A DNA stretch of 64,000 bases from Seminavis robusta. Its lineage: Eukaryota; Bacillariophyta; Bacillariophyceae; Naviculales; Naviculaceae. The stretch spans positions 1-64,000 of the forward strand of contig CAICTM010000259.1 of the NCBI GenBank assembly GCA_903772945.1, given 5' to 3'. The notes under the pieces were generated by a model. That model worked only from the letters and a program-made list of their open reading frames with translations, did not search any database and was not told the DNA's origin. Both the position numbers and the translations under genes were made by a program. How positions within the stretch are numbered: the first letter of the stretch is position 1; every line of letters begins with the position of its first letter. Below are positions 31,035 to 41,641 of the stretch, in pieces.

Positions 31035-33135
31035 TGTTGTGCGAGAAATTGGAATTCAATCTGTCGTTGCTCTGTTGAACAGCTTTGTCTTTGGGTGGGT
31101 AGTTTAATAGCTAGCCACCAGCTATGATCGGTAGAAGTAACCTAACGTCGGCGTTCAAAGACAGACTTGTTCTGTGGTTGCTCGAGACGCCGTCCTTTAC
31201 GAAGTATCAGATAGCGAGCTTGGCGATCAACGACAACACGACAACAGCCAACAAACCGAATAGTACTAGCTTGTAGTACCGGTATACTTATTAGTAGGTT
31301 GATCGAGTGTTCTGGCTAGTGTTCTTGATTTCAGATGATGGGCTCGATGAGTGATAAAATTCAAGGGAGGCAACAACAACACTCAATTTATAGTTGGTAC
31401 CGGTACTGGTACTACGGTTCTGGAAGTTGTGTCATGGGATGGTGTCATGGTCCTCCTGCATTCTTTTCAGATGAACATGTTCTTCTTACGCGCGGCTGGT
31501 ACTCGTACCGACGAATACGGCGACGTTGTGCTCTATGTTTCTGTTGAAAAGAAGTCACTCGACGATTAAATGTATCCATATGCATAAACAAAGTTGGAAA
31601 AGAGGCAACTTCAACACCGTCTCACCGTACCGGTACAGTGCAAACGAACAAACGAACTGGTGCATTTTCGTAGTGTACCACATGACACCGTCACGACCAC
31701 CGAACCATTTGATATAAGCCGCTTGAACTGGTCAAACGTGATCATCATGCGGCTAGCTAGTCTACATGTACTAATTGTACCAAGTTGGTTATTGTGGTTG
31801 ATGCATCTTGCTCAGATGTAATGTATGTATTGGTTGACTATACACGACACGTACATGTAGAAAAACAAATACTAAATAGATACGTTATTAAGGAGCGAGG
31901 GGGGAGAAGCTAGGCAGAGCAGTTGCTGCGGCGGTAGGTGGCTGTGGTGGGCGGGGCGTACGGGGAGAGCAATGAGGACGGGAGCAGGGCAAAGGGGGGG
32001 CACCAGGAAAGTGGGGTGCATGGAGGAAAACCAGGAAGGAGAAGGGAGCAAAATTAGCGGAAGAGTGCAAGTGCACCATCGACATCCCAGAGAGAACGAC
32101 GGTAGCTCATTGTGCCAGGTACATGTACATGTAGGTAGCGAGTACTCTCTATGGCTGATACTAGCTAGCTAGCAACAGGCCACATTTATTTTTGTATGAA
32201 TGAATGATGAATCCCTGTACCGTACCGGTAATGTTCACTAACTGTTTCTTGGATGGTTGCGTTGAAAGCATGGAGTAGTGTGCTTTCGATTCGTGCCAAT
32301 AAAGATCGAGTGATCGGATCATTTATTTGATTCGATTTGATTCGATTCCGCAATGTATGTACAACGGATGAGAGGGAAACTTCCACTGTCTACTAGCTAG
32401 CTTGTCGACATATACAAAGTATTCAAGTGAATAAGAGACTGCCTACTTTTTTGTGCTCGTGTTGCTATGAATACTGGCACAGTAAGCTACAGTACATTAC
32501 ATGTACTAGCTAGTATCCCATTCGAGGCGAACGCACTATTACTCTCTTCGAGCAGCGCATTCGATTCGGTGGTGTAGCTTGGATCAAGTGAGCGACATGA
32601 TTTCTGTTGGTCGTTTGATCGGATTGTTGTATACCTGTTCCATAACGCTCTTTGGCGAAGGTTTGTCTCCTTAGCATCTTGCATCTTCTACTAGGAATGA
32701 AGTAACGTTACGAAAGAAGTTGTATTAATGCTCGAGAGTGTCAGGGTGGGACAAGAATGAGGTGCCGCGCTACTTTTACTTAGGTGAATTGCATTTTTCA
32801 AACCTTGGAAGCCTCATCCGTTTACTCTTGGCCATGGCAGTGACGGTGCGCTGGAGCAAAGTGAAGGTGAACGAAAACCGACAACAGCACAACAGCACAA
32901 CAGCACAGCAACCAAGTCAAGTCATACGACGATCCGATAGACATAGACATACATAGTCTACTAGCTAGCACCCCGCGGATCAGCGACAATACCGCAGCTA
33001 GAGTAGCGAGAACATCGGCAGTTCAAGTCAGTTGAGAAGAGAGGAGAAGAGAGGAATGTAAAAAACAGACGCAGCAATTCACTCACAAAAAGAAAAATCA
33101 GAACAAGAAAATCAGAACAAAATCAGAAAATCAAA
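31035..33135. other. 2.1-kb divergent intergenic region, no gene recognised
   Basis: It lies between the 5' ends of the LRR and NhaC genes. I see GGTACCGGTAC-type palindromes (near 31,280, 31,400 and 32,220), GTACATGTAC-type palindromes (near 31,850 and 32,120), CTAGCTAG runs (32,160, 32,395) and a G-rich purine tract at about 31,890-32,060. Just before the NhaC ATG, at 33,090-33,135, is a run of A-rich AAAATCAGAAC-like direct repeats that probably form the 5' UTR. The short open frames look like chance. Confidence 0.55.
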
Positions 33136-36063
33136 ATGACTGCCTTACATCATCATCATGTCCTAGTCCGAGCACTACTGCTACTGCTGCTAGTATGTTC
33201 TATTAATATCAGTGTGGTAAATGGCTTTGACTTTGTCTTGTCGCCAGCCATGAATTTGGGTTCCGACTACCAGATTCGTTTGGTAGATGTCACTACCAAT
33301 GTACAGGATATTCCAACGCTGTTCCAAATGGCCAATGCGTCGGTTCACATGGATGGACTCCAGTGGCAGAGTGGTCTATCTTATAACACGGATGAAGACG
33401 ATCGTCAAACGGCGCGACTGATTTCGCAAGTCTATATTCAAGATGAAATCGCCTTGACATCGTCACTCGATTTGAGTCCACCAGGTCTAGTACCACCTTC
33501 TACCGTCGAACTGGGATATCTACAAGTGGAACCCATGGGACGCATCAATCTCACGGTAACACTCCAAGTCGTCTACGATTCCTACAACAACTCTACTACA
33601 AAGAGTCAACAAACCAGTCCCATCATTTCCACACAACGCTACTACCAAGTCTACTGGCCCATCCTCACCATGGTCCCAGTACTGGTACTTGTGGGATTCT
33701 CCTATCTCACGGGAAATGTCGAAATTTCCATTTCTACCGCCAACATGGTCTCGGTCATTATTGCCCAAGGAGACTTTTTCAGAGGCATGGAGCACCTTGT
33801 GTATGTGGGATTTCTAGGAGCGCTGACGCATCATTACAATGGTGTAATCATGCTCCTCGTCTTTTTTCTGTCGGGAATCATGAGTTTGATTGAAGTCACG
33901 GGAGGTGCCAAAGGATGGGTTCGATTGGCTGCACGATTTATTTCGACGACGCGAGTCGTTCAGTGTTTGACCTATTTCATGGCACTCGGCTACTTTTGGG
34001 ACGATGTGTTGTCCATCCTCGTAGTGGGACATTTAATGCGACCCCTGCTCGATGTCGCTCATACATCGCGACCATTGGGTGCCATGATTCTCGATGCTAC
34101 CGCTGGAAACATGGCCGGAATTGTTCTCATCTCCACCTGGCTCGTTTGGGAAATTCCACTCTTACAACAAGAATTGAGTCGCATTGATGCTCTCAACGAA
34201 TCCAGTGGCAATGTCATTCCCGCACTCCAAATGACACCTTGGCAGGTTCTTCAAGAATCACTCCGGTATGCCTTTTATCCCATTCTCTATGTCATTCTCA
34301 TGCCATTACTACTTTGGAGTCAACGACACATGGGACAAATACTCATGTACGAACGAATCACACAAGTCTATCAGTCCAAAAAGGGAGGCCCCAAGGATAT
34401 TCGAGGACCTTGTCAACCCAACATGACACCCCCCAAAGGAGTACCCTGTCGATTCTGGAATGCACTCTTTCCCTTCTCGATGATTACCATATTGTTTATT
34501 GTATTTTGGTTTCAAGCTGGACAACGGGGAGCTCAAGAACGATTAGAAGTTGATATTCCCGAACAAGAAGAATGGATTGTGGCGGCATATGCGTATGCGC
34601 TCACACCAAAGGCGTGGTTGCAGGGAATTAGTATGGGAGCCTTTTTCTTTGTCATTTCCATCATGTTACAGTTTCAACAAGCTGGGAATATTCTCTTTTT
34701 GCCAGTCAGTCTCAGATTGCTCTGGAGGCAACACAAACTTCGACAACAACAAGAAGAAAACAACAACAATGCGTCCTCCAACAAACTAGTAGCAGCATCC
34801 GAAGAAGAGGAAGAAGTAGACACGAATAATGAAATACTCGTCAATACGGCGACCAGCGCCGATGATGAAATCATCACCACAACAGACGGCAGCAGCAACA
34901 ACAACAAACAACTCTTGATTCTCCCGCCGGCCAAACCACTTCTGACACCCATGGATCTCATTGCCAGTTTCTTTTTTGGATTTGGACGCATCATGCCATA
35001 CATGATCCAATTCATACTCGCATGGGCACTACGAACATCTTTTACCGAAATGGGACTCGATCGATGGTTTGCATCCATGCTCGGGGATCAATTGGATACA
35101 CTCCAAACCAGCTACATTCCCATTGCCGCATTCATGACGGCATTTCTCATGTCATTGGCCACCGGAGGAGCTGCTCGAGGAGAAGTCGCATCCATCCTCC
35201 TTCCCATGATTGTCGTGCCCGTCTACGAACGAACCTACAATTCTACCGATGCCGACGATATGATCTTTCAAGTCATTGGAGCCGTCTTGTCGGGGTGCAT
35301 TGCCGGAGATCATGCCGCACCACTGTCCAATACCACACTTCTCTCTTGTGTCGCCAGTGATTGTCATGTTTTGGTGCATGTCATTACGCAGATACCGTAT
35401 GTGATCGTCGTCTTGATGTTGAGTCTCCTGCTCGGAACAGGACCCGTCGGATATGGAATTTATCCCGTCGGTGCTGGATACTTTTTGGGTGTCGTCTGCT
35501 TGCTGTTCTTTGTCTTTTTCATTTGTTATCCCATTTTGGATCCCAGTGGACAGTGGGATATTTTTACACGATTGTACATTCGATGTTGTGTCAATCGACG
35601 ACGCAACAGAAAGAACAATCAAGGCAGCAACGATGAAGAAGATCCACTGAACGGCGGCGAGGACGACGACGACGACAGCAACTTTTGGGAAATACTCCAG
35701 CGAGACACGATTCGGGCGGCCAATGCCATTGCTCATGGACTGCCCTACGAAACCGAAGATTGCCGTCATCTCATGCAACCCATTGACAGTGCCATTACCA
35801 AAGACGACGAAAACGACAACGCAGGACGAACGAGCAGTAGTTGTGAAGATGATAGTGATGTCGCGGGGGACGAGGAACCACCGCAACTTGAACAACAAGT
35901 GGTGGAAGAAACGGGAATGCCGCCGCCACAACCAGCAGGCAGACAGCAGTCAATCGAGGACCATCGCAATGCAGGAAGACCCGTTCGAATCATTGCATCC
36001 GATGCGAGAGGAGGTCCAGCTCCTGCAATCACGACGGCCTTGCCTACAGCTACCATGAGCTAG
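33136..36063 (+). CDS. NhaC-superfamily Na+/H+ antiporter homologue
   Basis: A single exon of 975 residues. A His-rich start and signal peptide (about 1-31) are followed by a luminal or extracellular domain of about 140 residues with N-glycosylation sites, then a polytopic membrane domain with about 11-12 hydrophobic segments. Two family hallmarks are visible: YFWDDVLSILVVGHLMRPLLD near residue 285 and GCIAGDHAAPLSNTTLLSCV near residue 720, matching the GD-H-x-x-P-x-S-D/N-T-T signature of NhaC proteins. A hydrophilic Glu/Asn/Ser-rich loop of about 80 residues interrupts the membrane domain near 540-620, and a long acidic tail follows residue 830. It probably exchanges Na+ for H+; substrate and membrane are inference. 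The added ectodomain is unusual compared with bacterial NhaC of about 460 residues. Confidence 0.85.
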   Translation: MTALHHHHVLVRALLLLLLVCSINISVVNGFDFVLSPAMNLGSDYQIRLVDVTTNVQDIPTLFQMANASVHMDGLQWQSGLSYNTDEDDRQTARLISQVYIQDEIALTSSLDLSPPGLVPPSTVELGYLQVEPMGRINLTVTLQVVYDSYNNSTTKSQQTSPIISTQRYYQVYWPILTMVPVLVLVGFSYLTGNVEISISTANMVSVIIAQGDFFRGMEHLVYVGFLGALTHHYNGVIMLLVFFLSGIMSLIEVTGGAKGWVRLAARFISTTRVVQCLTYFMALGYFWDDVLSILVVGHLMRPLLDVAHTSRPLGAMILDATAGNMAGIVLISTWLVWEIPLLQQELSRIDALNESSGNVIPALQMTPWQVLQESLRYAFYPILYVILMPLLLWSQRHMGQILMYERITQVYQSKKGGPKDIRGPCQPNMTPPKGVPCRFWNALFPFSMITILFIVFWFQAGQRGAQERLEVDIPEQEEWIVAAYAYALTPKAWLQGISMGAFFFVISIMLQFQQAGNILFLPVSLRLLWRQHKLRQQQEENNNNASSNKLVAASEEEEEVDTNNEILVNTATSADDEIITTTDGSSNNNKQLLILPPAKPLLTPMDLIASFFFGFGRIMPYMIQFILAWALRTSFTEMGLDRWFASMLGDQLDTLQTSYIPIAAFMTAFLMSLATGGAARGEVASILLPMIVVPVYERTYNSTDADDMIFQVIGAVLSGCIAGDHAAPLSNTTLLSCVASDCHVLVHVITQIPYVIVVLMLSLLLGTGPVGYGIYPVGAGYFLGVVCLLFFVFFICYPILDPSGQWDIFTRLYIRCCVNRRRNRKNNQGSNDEEDPLNGGEDDDDDSNFWEILQRDTIRAANAIAHGLPYETEDCRHLMQPIDSAITKDDENDNAGRTSSSCEDDSDVAGDEEPPQLEQQVVEETGMPPPQPAGRQQSIEDHRNAGRPVRIIASDARGGPAPAITTALPTATMS

Positions 36064-36582
36064 CCCTGCCTGTTGCAGCGGTGTGGGGTAGTGACTCCTC
36101 ATCATTTGGCTAGCTAGCTAGCTAGTTATGCGTAAAATTATATAAAAAGAAACTTGAATCAACTTGAAAGTCATACATGTGCCTTCTACGAAATGCAACG
36201 AGACAGCCATTCAAGCCAAGGAGAAAGAGCAAAAGTGAGAATGGTTTTATTTCAGCAACCAAGAAAATACCCAACAGAGCTACCACTCTCTTTTTGATTT
36301 TTGTGGCGGAAGCAACCTAGCATACGCCATCCATGGTGCATGCCCTTGTGGTCAGCCATGCTTGAAAGACAAGTGGCCAGTCTTGTTCCTGGGTCACAGG
36401 TGCATGCCGTTGTCTTCCAGCCTTTTCTCACAACCCAACAGAAGAGTTGCTGACAAAAGGAACAATGAAGTCAATACAACGTATTGACAGACAGCTGATA
36501 CAGTGTACTTGGATTAGTTTACCGGACTCACAACCCCCTCCTCAACCCAAAAGGAATACGGTTCCATCAAATTTGACCTCAA

Positions 36583-36765
36583 GCCCCGCGCCACAGTAGC
36601 CCCACTCCTCCACGACGGGCAACACGCCACAGCTGGCACCCCCACGGGGCAACACGCCGCAAACCCATCTGGCACCCCCACGGCCGGGGAAACACGCCAC
36701 AGCTGGCGCCCCCACAGGGAAACAAGCCAACGACCTCGACGAGGCAGGAGACCCCCCGGGTCCAC
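36583..36765. repeat. GC-rich imperfect tandem repeat
   Basis: A block of about 36-50-bp units, each containing AACACGCCACAGCTGGC or a close variant followed by CCCCCACGG, occurs about three to four times with variation. Its base composition is clearly more GC-rich than its surroundings. Confidence 0.55.
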
Positions 36766-37045
36766 TTTACTGAGTCAATTTCCCACGAGATCTGGAATGC
36801 CACGTTCCGACTCCACCCCCTCTTGGTGCACAGTTAGGTACCACCCAAATCAACCCTGCATATCTTGAAATGCTGACCCTCACCAAAGCCAGTCGCTTCA
36901 CCTGTGACGTCGATATCAAACGCTAGGTGAGTCCACACGGACAAAGGCAAGAGGAAGCGCCAATGTGGAAGGGCCGCCGGTGGATGGAGCCATTGTGAAG
37001 GAAGAGAGGGTAAGTGTTCAAAAGACGTAGAAACTTGCGGTACAG

Positions 37046-37165
37046 GCAGCTTCGATTTTATTGATTCAAACGCACGCCACTCTTTTCAGTACACTTCTAC
37101 ACGAGCTCTCGTAGAACTGTAGCAGACATGCCAGCACCCGTTTGAATCAATAAAATCGAAGCTGC
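37046..37165. repeat. 27-bp inverted repeat with 66-bp loop
   Basis: Arms 37046-37072 and 37139-37165 are perfect reverse complements, beginning GCAGCTTCGATTTTATTG. The loop holds a smaller ACGAGCTCTCGT palindrome. It could be a short MITE or an RNA hairpin; no target duplication is evident. Confidence 0.7.
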
Positions 37166-37648
37166 TCGTAGTACTGTACTATTATTCATATTGGTGGGCT
37201 CTAAAACGCAGCCGCTTGGCGAGAGAGCGAGCCACTCACAGTTCCATTCAGACTGTGAGTGACGAGTCATTCAGTCACATTGACGCAAGCCTGATTGACG
37301 GGCTAGGGTTACAACGCTAACGCACCGCTGCTACAAATAGGGTGTGATCGTACGGGTATGGCTACAATAAGTTTCATGTTTCGAAGACGACCCAAAAAGG
37401 TTACATCGGGAGACCGAGCGAAGCTGTGCATCATTGTTGCTTTCGCATACGAAGTTGAAGGCACGGGACTGGCTTTTGGTGTAATGTGGCATTCCGTCGC
37501 ACTACATAATATTTTAAGCTACTAATCATTGTGTGAAACTGAAACATAATCCATCTATATGCCCTGTATGTTCTGCTCTAGTCGCCGCGTTGTAATCTCC
37601 CGTTACTTCTACTGGTGCAAGTGGTTTAATAAAATCAAAGTCTTTCTT

Positions 37649-38710
37649 TTACTCTAAACAGATGGCTCCAGCAAAAATGAGACCTGACTCTTCTGGGGCA
37701 AGTAGCGGGAGGTTTGGGACAGTGAATGTGCATTGTTGGATGCGTCTGTCAAAAGTGCTGGCTCTGTCAAAAGTGCTAGATCTGGCAATCATGGCTGGCT
37801 TTGGGAGGTCAGGAGAGCAGTGAACAGAAGGGCTAGCCATCATGTGATGAGTCGAGCTTCCCAAATCAATGAGCACAGCAGAACCTTCAAGTTCAAGCAT
37901 CGGTGGAATGAATGTGAATCCTTCCATTCTTTGGGTAAACGTATCATCTGTGGTCAGTCTATTGAGATTGGGTCTGCCTAAAGTTGGAGTGCATTTGATA
38001 TTGGAGGTGGAATCTGGAATGGGAGATACAAATTGGGCAGATGCAATGGAGGGAGTGGACACTGTGTCATTTTCAGTGACAGGAGTGGAGGGTGGTGATT
38101 GGTCTTTGCCAAGCTTCTTGGAGTCTCTGATAGCTTGTGCCGTTTTCTCCGCAGCCTTTGCATCTCCAATCTCGTACCAGAGCTGTGTGTTTACATCCTT
38201 GGAGAGGAATCTTCCAGGAGGATTGAGAGATCGGACAGCCTTGACAATTTGCTCAGCAATGAGAGGCCGTTGATTGCGAGGTAGGGATGTGTACTTCTCT
38301 TGGTTGTTGCGAATCAATTCACGCCATCTCTTGTTACCAGGGTGCTTTGTGATACCAGCTCCCCTGCCGCAAAGAACATCATGTGCAGCAGGATCGACAC
38401 GCTTGTTTGTCTTGCTCTTTTTGTTGCGTGTTGGATGAGCGGCAAGGTGCTGTCCGGCTACGCTGGCGCCTGCGGTGTCGTTGCTGGCCTTCCTCTTCCG
38501 GCTGACCTCGCCGCTTTGCTTCACAGGTACATCAGTCATGAAGACGTCCAACGACTCCGGTATTTGGGAGGCTTCCCCGACCTCCTCTAATAACGCCTTC
38601 CTACCGTGGGCTGAGTCAACCGACAAGAACACACGACACCAGGACGAGTTTCGGCTCAACTTGATGGTTTCGTTGGTTTGCGTGCAGCCCATTGTTTTGA
38701 ATTGATTCAT
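37649..38710 (-). CDS. DUF6824-domain protein
   Basis: A single exon of 353 residues; an in-frame second Met (MGCTQT) lies six codons in. A Lys/Arg-rich nuclear-type segment (SRKRKASNDT, then RNKKSKTNKR) precedes the conserved domain at about 105-195: DVLCGRGAGITKHPGNKRWR, YTSLPRNQRPLIAEQIVKAV, GRFLSKDV then LWYEIGDAKAAEKTAQAIR. This matches the DUF6824 family, which is strongly expanded in diatoms, with a G-R-G-x(4)-HPGN signature. The function is unknown; the basic flank suggests a nuclear protein. The C-terminal 150 residues are Ser/Thr/Pro-rich and probably disordered. Confidence 0.88.
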   Translation of the reverse strand: MNQFKTMGCTQTNETIKLSRNSSWCRVFLSVDSAHGRKALLEEVGEASQIPESLDVFMTDVPVKQSGEVSRKRKASNDTAGASVAGQHLAAHPTRNKKSKTNKRVDPAAHDVLCGRGAGITKHPGNKRWRELIRNNQEKYTSLPRNQRPLIAEQIVKAVRSLNPPGRFLSKDVNTQLWYEIGDAKAAEKTAQAIRDSKKLGKDQSPPSTPVTENDTVSTPSIASAQFVSPIPDSTSNIKCTPTLGRPNLNRLTTDDTFTQRMEGFTFIPPMLELEGSAVLIDLGSSTHHMMASPSVHCSPDLPKPAMIARSSTFDRASTFDRRIQQCTFTVPNLPLLAPEESGLIFAGAICLE

Positions 38711-39104
38711 CGTTCTGCCTCCTTTCTTGTTGGAGTGTGATTAAGAATGGTTTCTGTGTGGACTAAATTATGTGGTTTTGGAAGGGATACATATATGTAA
38801 AAGCATGGACCAGAAACAAGATCAGATGAAGATTTCAGACGGGTTTTCTGAAGACGGGGAACCAGTCGCTGGTTTTTTGAATCCTGCAGCCGCGCCATCA
38901 AACACAGCTTTACCTCTAGATTTACCTTAACTACCTGTTGTTAGTTATTAATACTCTTAAAGGGTCAGAAGGAATAATCCGGAAGTTGGGTAACTTGGAA
39001 TTGAACCGAATGTCATTGCCGTATCACCAGTAGGGGGGTTTAGAGAGGGAAATTATCTCTGGCTACTGGTAGTTTCGCCTCCAAAGTATCATTCAATCAA
39101 TCAA
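38711..39104. other. Intergenic, nothing recognised
   Basis: A 394-bp spacer between the 5' side of the DUF6824 gene and the 3' end of the fucosyltransferase gene. A short CAATCAATCAAT microsatellite lies near 39,092-39,110. Nothing else was recognised. Confidence 0.5.
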
Positions 39105-40379
39105 TCAATCATCACGGATATCCATCATGTCTCGGATCCTCTGCTTCAATTTCCCTCCTCCAATGTCATCCGACAGGGAAAAGTACTCTTCGATAACACT
39201 GGGGGATGCCAATATAGGTGATTTGTGTAGCATGCGACGATACGCCCGTTGGCTGGATTGGAGTCGAGCTAGTTGCTGGAGTGCCGGCTGTGGATTGTCA
39301 ATATCGTAAAAGACAAAGCTGTCCTTGTGAAAGATATCAAATATTTCCGTGGTTCCATAGTAAATGGGGATGCATCCCCCCAAAAAGGCATTGAGGATTT
39401 TTTCGGTAATATATCCCGGGTAGTTCTTGTTTTCCATGACGAGACAGAACGTGTAGTTGTGAAACAGAGCATCGTTGGTAAAAGGGCCACCGTTGGCGTC
39501 TTGGTCGTCCTTTCGGGTGTGTTTGACCGTGTTCTCGACCTCCTCGAGTGGACACCCTCGTGTGTAATGAACCGGAATGACTTTGGCAATGGCAGTCGCC
39601 GCTTCTTGTCGAAAGGGGACGCAGTTGCTGGTGAAATAGGCCACGGCGTTGTGCCGACCTGTGTTGTGTGGTTTGAGCGCCGGATCCAAGATCCACTGCT
39701 GTTTTTCCTCGGGTAGCATGAAAAAGGCCATTACCAAAAAGTACAGCTGCATGGTGTGTTGTTGCCAGACTTGCTGTTCGATGTAGGGGCCGAGTTGGTA
39801 GAGTCGCTCGTTGGTTGTCGGCGACCAGTCTTGAATGTTCCCCCAGGATTCTCCATTCATATATAGAATCTTGCCGGGAAAGTTTTTGAGTAACTCGGTG
39901 GAACTTTTCTTCCCAATCCAGCCACACTTTTTATGCATGCCATACACCAATACGTCCTGTGGCTGAAGGGGCTCGCGAATCTTTTTGTAGAGCCAAGTAT
40001 GGAGACCACCCCCATGCTCAAAGTCGGAAAAGATGGTGTTGGCGGCAACTTTGGGGGGCTCTTCGTAGCCGCAGGTGTATATTCGTCGGCGAATAGGTAT
40101 GACAGTTACGTTGGCATGTGCCAGTCTTGAAACAACCAACGGGTCGGCAGCAGTACTTGTACCGGTATCATTCCGAAGGTAGGTTGTAGTGTGGATCGTC
40201 CGTTCCACTGCACTGGCGGTATCGTCATGGTCGTGACTGCAAGCCGGGGTTTGGTAAACAGATCGCACAAGCGCCACAGAGAGCTCTGTCAGCCAGAGAC
40301 TCAGACAGATCCAAGCTAAGATCAACAAGGCATTGGCTGTTCGCCGCCTCCGGCTACTACTAGTAGGTGCTTCCATCAT
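39105..40379 (-). CDS. GT10-family fucosyltransferase, Golgi type II membrane protein
   Basis: A single exon of 424 residues. A short basic N-terminus (SSSRRRRTA) is followed by one TM anchor at about 15-37 (LILAWICLSLWLTELSVALV), the usual Golgi type II arrangement, then a stem. The catalytic domain shows the GT10 donor-site signature FCLVMENKNYPGYITEKI, followed by NAFLGGCIPIYYG, and an upstream AVAYFTSNC region. The family moves fucose from GDP-fucose, mostly in alpha-1,3 linkage to GlcNAc of N-glycans. Acceptor and linkage here are inferred. The length is normal for the family. Two adjacent Met codons open the frame. Confidence 0.9.
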   Translation of the reverse strand: MMEAPTSSSRRRRTANALLILAWICLSLWLTELSVALVRSVYQTPACSHDHDDTASAVERTIHTTTYLRNDTGTSTAADPLVVSRLAHANVTVIPIRRRIYTCGYEEPPKVAANTIFSDFEHGGGLHTWLYKKIREPLQPQDVLVYGMHKKCGWIGKKSSTELLKNFPGKILYMNGESWGNIQDWSPTTNERLYQLGPYIEQQVWQQHTMQLYFLVMAFFMLPEEKQQWILDPALKPHNTGRHNAVAYFTSNCVPFRQEAATAIAKVIPVHYTRGCPLEEVENTVKHTRKDDQDANGGPFTNDALFHNYTFCLVMENKNYPGYITEKILNAFLGGCIPIYYGTTEIFDIFHKDSFVFYDIDNPQPALQQLARLQSSQRAYRRMLHKSPILASPSVIEEYFSLSDDIGGGKLKQRIRDMMDIRDD

Positions 40380-40750
40380 GGTGGCAACAGAACAGGCTAG
40401 CTGCTAATGATTGTATACCGAGGCTACCATACCTAAAGTTGCCAGCTACAGCTATTAGGCTAGGATCTGGCAAAAAATGACAATACCCTGTGTTTACGAG
40501 GGAGCAAAAAGTGACTGAAAAGAAAGTTTATCACGATTCTTGAAAGTTCTTGAGAATTCCGTTTCAGAGGAGGGAAGTTTCAACCTTTTTCGCCTTTTTG
40601 TCAGAGATTTGGCTCCCACACTGCCAAAGTTGTCCAAACTGGACAAAGCAGATCCCAGATTCTGCGGGTAGCTACCAGTAGACTAGCTAGCTCGTTATCG
40701 ATAGAGAAACAAAGACTGCCTTGATCGTTGCACAACCAAACACTGCGGCC
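40380..40750. other. Divergent spacer, nothing recognised
   Basis: A 371-bp region between the 5' ends of the fucosyltransferase gene and the Cys-rich secreted-protein gene; both promoters should be here. A CTAGCTAG run lies near 40,682. No other element stands out. Confidence 0.5.
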
Positions 40751-41641
40751 ATGTTTCCTTCCGTGGTTCTTTTGTGGTTGCTGCTGGCAAGGTTCAGCAG
40801 AGCATCGGATGCCAACTACACTACTACTAGCATGATCAATGCTACTGTCATTGACTTGGTGGTGTCCACTGCCTACACGGAGATTGACAACCTTGATCTT
40901 ACCACCAGCCGAAGTACCTGTGAGGAATGTCAGAATCGAACCGGTTTCCCGTCTCGCTACGACAACACGACCACGTGCACCTTTCGACGGGGCCTGCTGC
41001 CCGTGGATGCCTGTTTTCGAGGACTGGAAGGGTCCTTCTCCACGCACTACTTTGTAGAGAACCAGACCAGCTTAGATATCTTTTATGCCGACAAGGACTG
41101 TCAAATTATGGAAACCGACTATGCCACCAACGAGTACAACGTTGGCGAATGCTCCGGCGTCAATAATTTCGACCGTGATGTACTCCCCGGGCATTGTATC
41201 TTGTCGGAACAACCAGAGGATGACTATCTGTATCCATTGGTGTTTGCGATGATATATCAAACACAAGAGGATTGCACATTGGATCAAGGCAGTGTCAACC
41301 CGCAGTGGTTTTCCTTGGAAGACAATTATTGCTTTGAAACCATGAGGTGGAGCGGGAGAGTCGGTGATGATGGAAATGACGATCCTACCGCTATTCATGG
41401 AGGTTACATGGCTTTTTGTGATGCCAACAGCAGTACTTTGACGATTGAAAACTTCTCGGACGCATCGTGCAGTAGTCAAGCTGGAATTGACCCGAATTGG
41501 ACAAGTCCAACCACAGGAGAGAATAGCTGCAGCAGCGAGGGCGTGGAGGGGATCAATCCATGGCGACCATGGTTTCGGGCTCCTGACTGCTTGGCTCCAT
41601 CCGTCTTCTGTAAGAGCCTCGTCAACCTCCTACCTTCCTGA
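40751..41641 (+). CDS. Secreted cysteine-rich protein, unknown family
   Basis: A single exon of 296 residues from ATG 40751; the frame is open upstream but has no other ATG. The N-terminus is a clear signal peptide (MFPSVVLLWLLLARFSRASD). The mature part has many Cys (for example CEECQNRTG, CTFRRG, CQIMETD, CSGVNN) and several NxT/S sites, with no TM segment, so it is likely secreted and disulfide-bonded. I recognise no domain. The neighbouring fucosyltransferase is divergently arranged, but a link is speculation. Confidence 0.75.
   Translation: MFPSVVLLWLLLARFSRASDANYTTTSMINATVIDLVVSTAYTEIDNLDLTTSRSTCEECQNRTGFPSRYDNTTTCTFRRGLLPVDACFRGLEGSFSTHYFVENQTSLDIFYADKDCQIMETDYATNEYNVGECSGVNNFDRDVLPGHCILSEQPEDDYLYPLVFAMIYQTQEDCTLDQGSVNPQWFSLEDNYCFETMRWSGRVGDDGNDDPTAIHGGYMAFCDANSSTLTIENFSDASCSSQAGIDPNWTSPTTGENSCSSEGVEGINPWRPWFRAPDCLAPSVFCKSLVNLLPS

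Larger units (their letters stand above)
36064..37648. other. Intergenic with GC-rich minisatellite and hairpin
   Basis: There is no gene. A CTAGCTAG run lies at about 36,108-36,125. A GC-rich block with imperfect repeats of a CACGCCACAGCTGGC / CACCCCCACGG pattern covers about 36,583-36,765. A long hairpin lies at 37,046-37,165. Open frames across the GC-rich block are on the minus strand only and reflect composition. Confidence 0.55.

Noticed and set aside
36514-36803. Minus-strand open frames rich in Gly, Val and Cys
   Set aside because: All three frames are open because of the GC-rich minisatellite; no start context and no homology.
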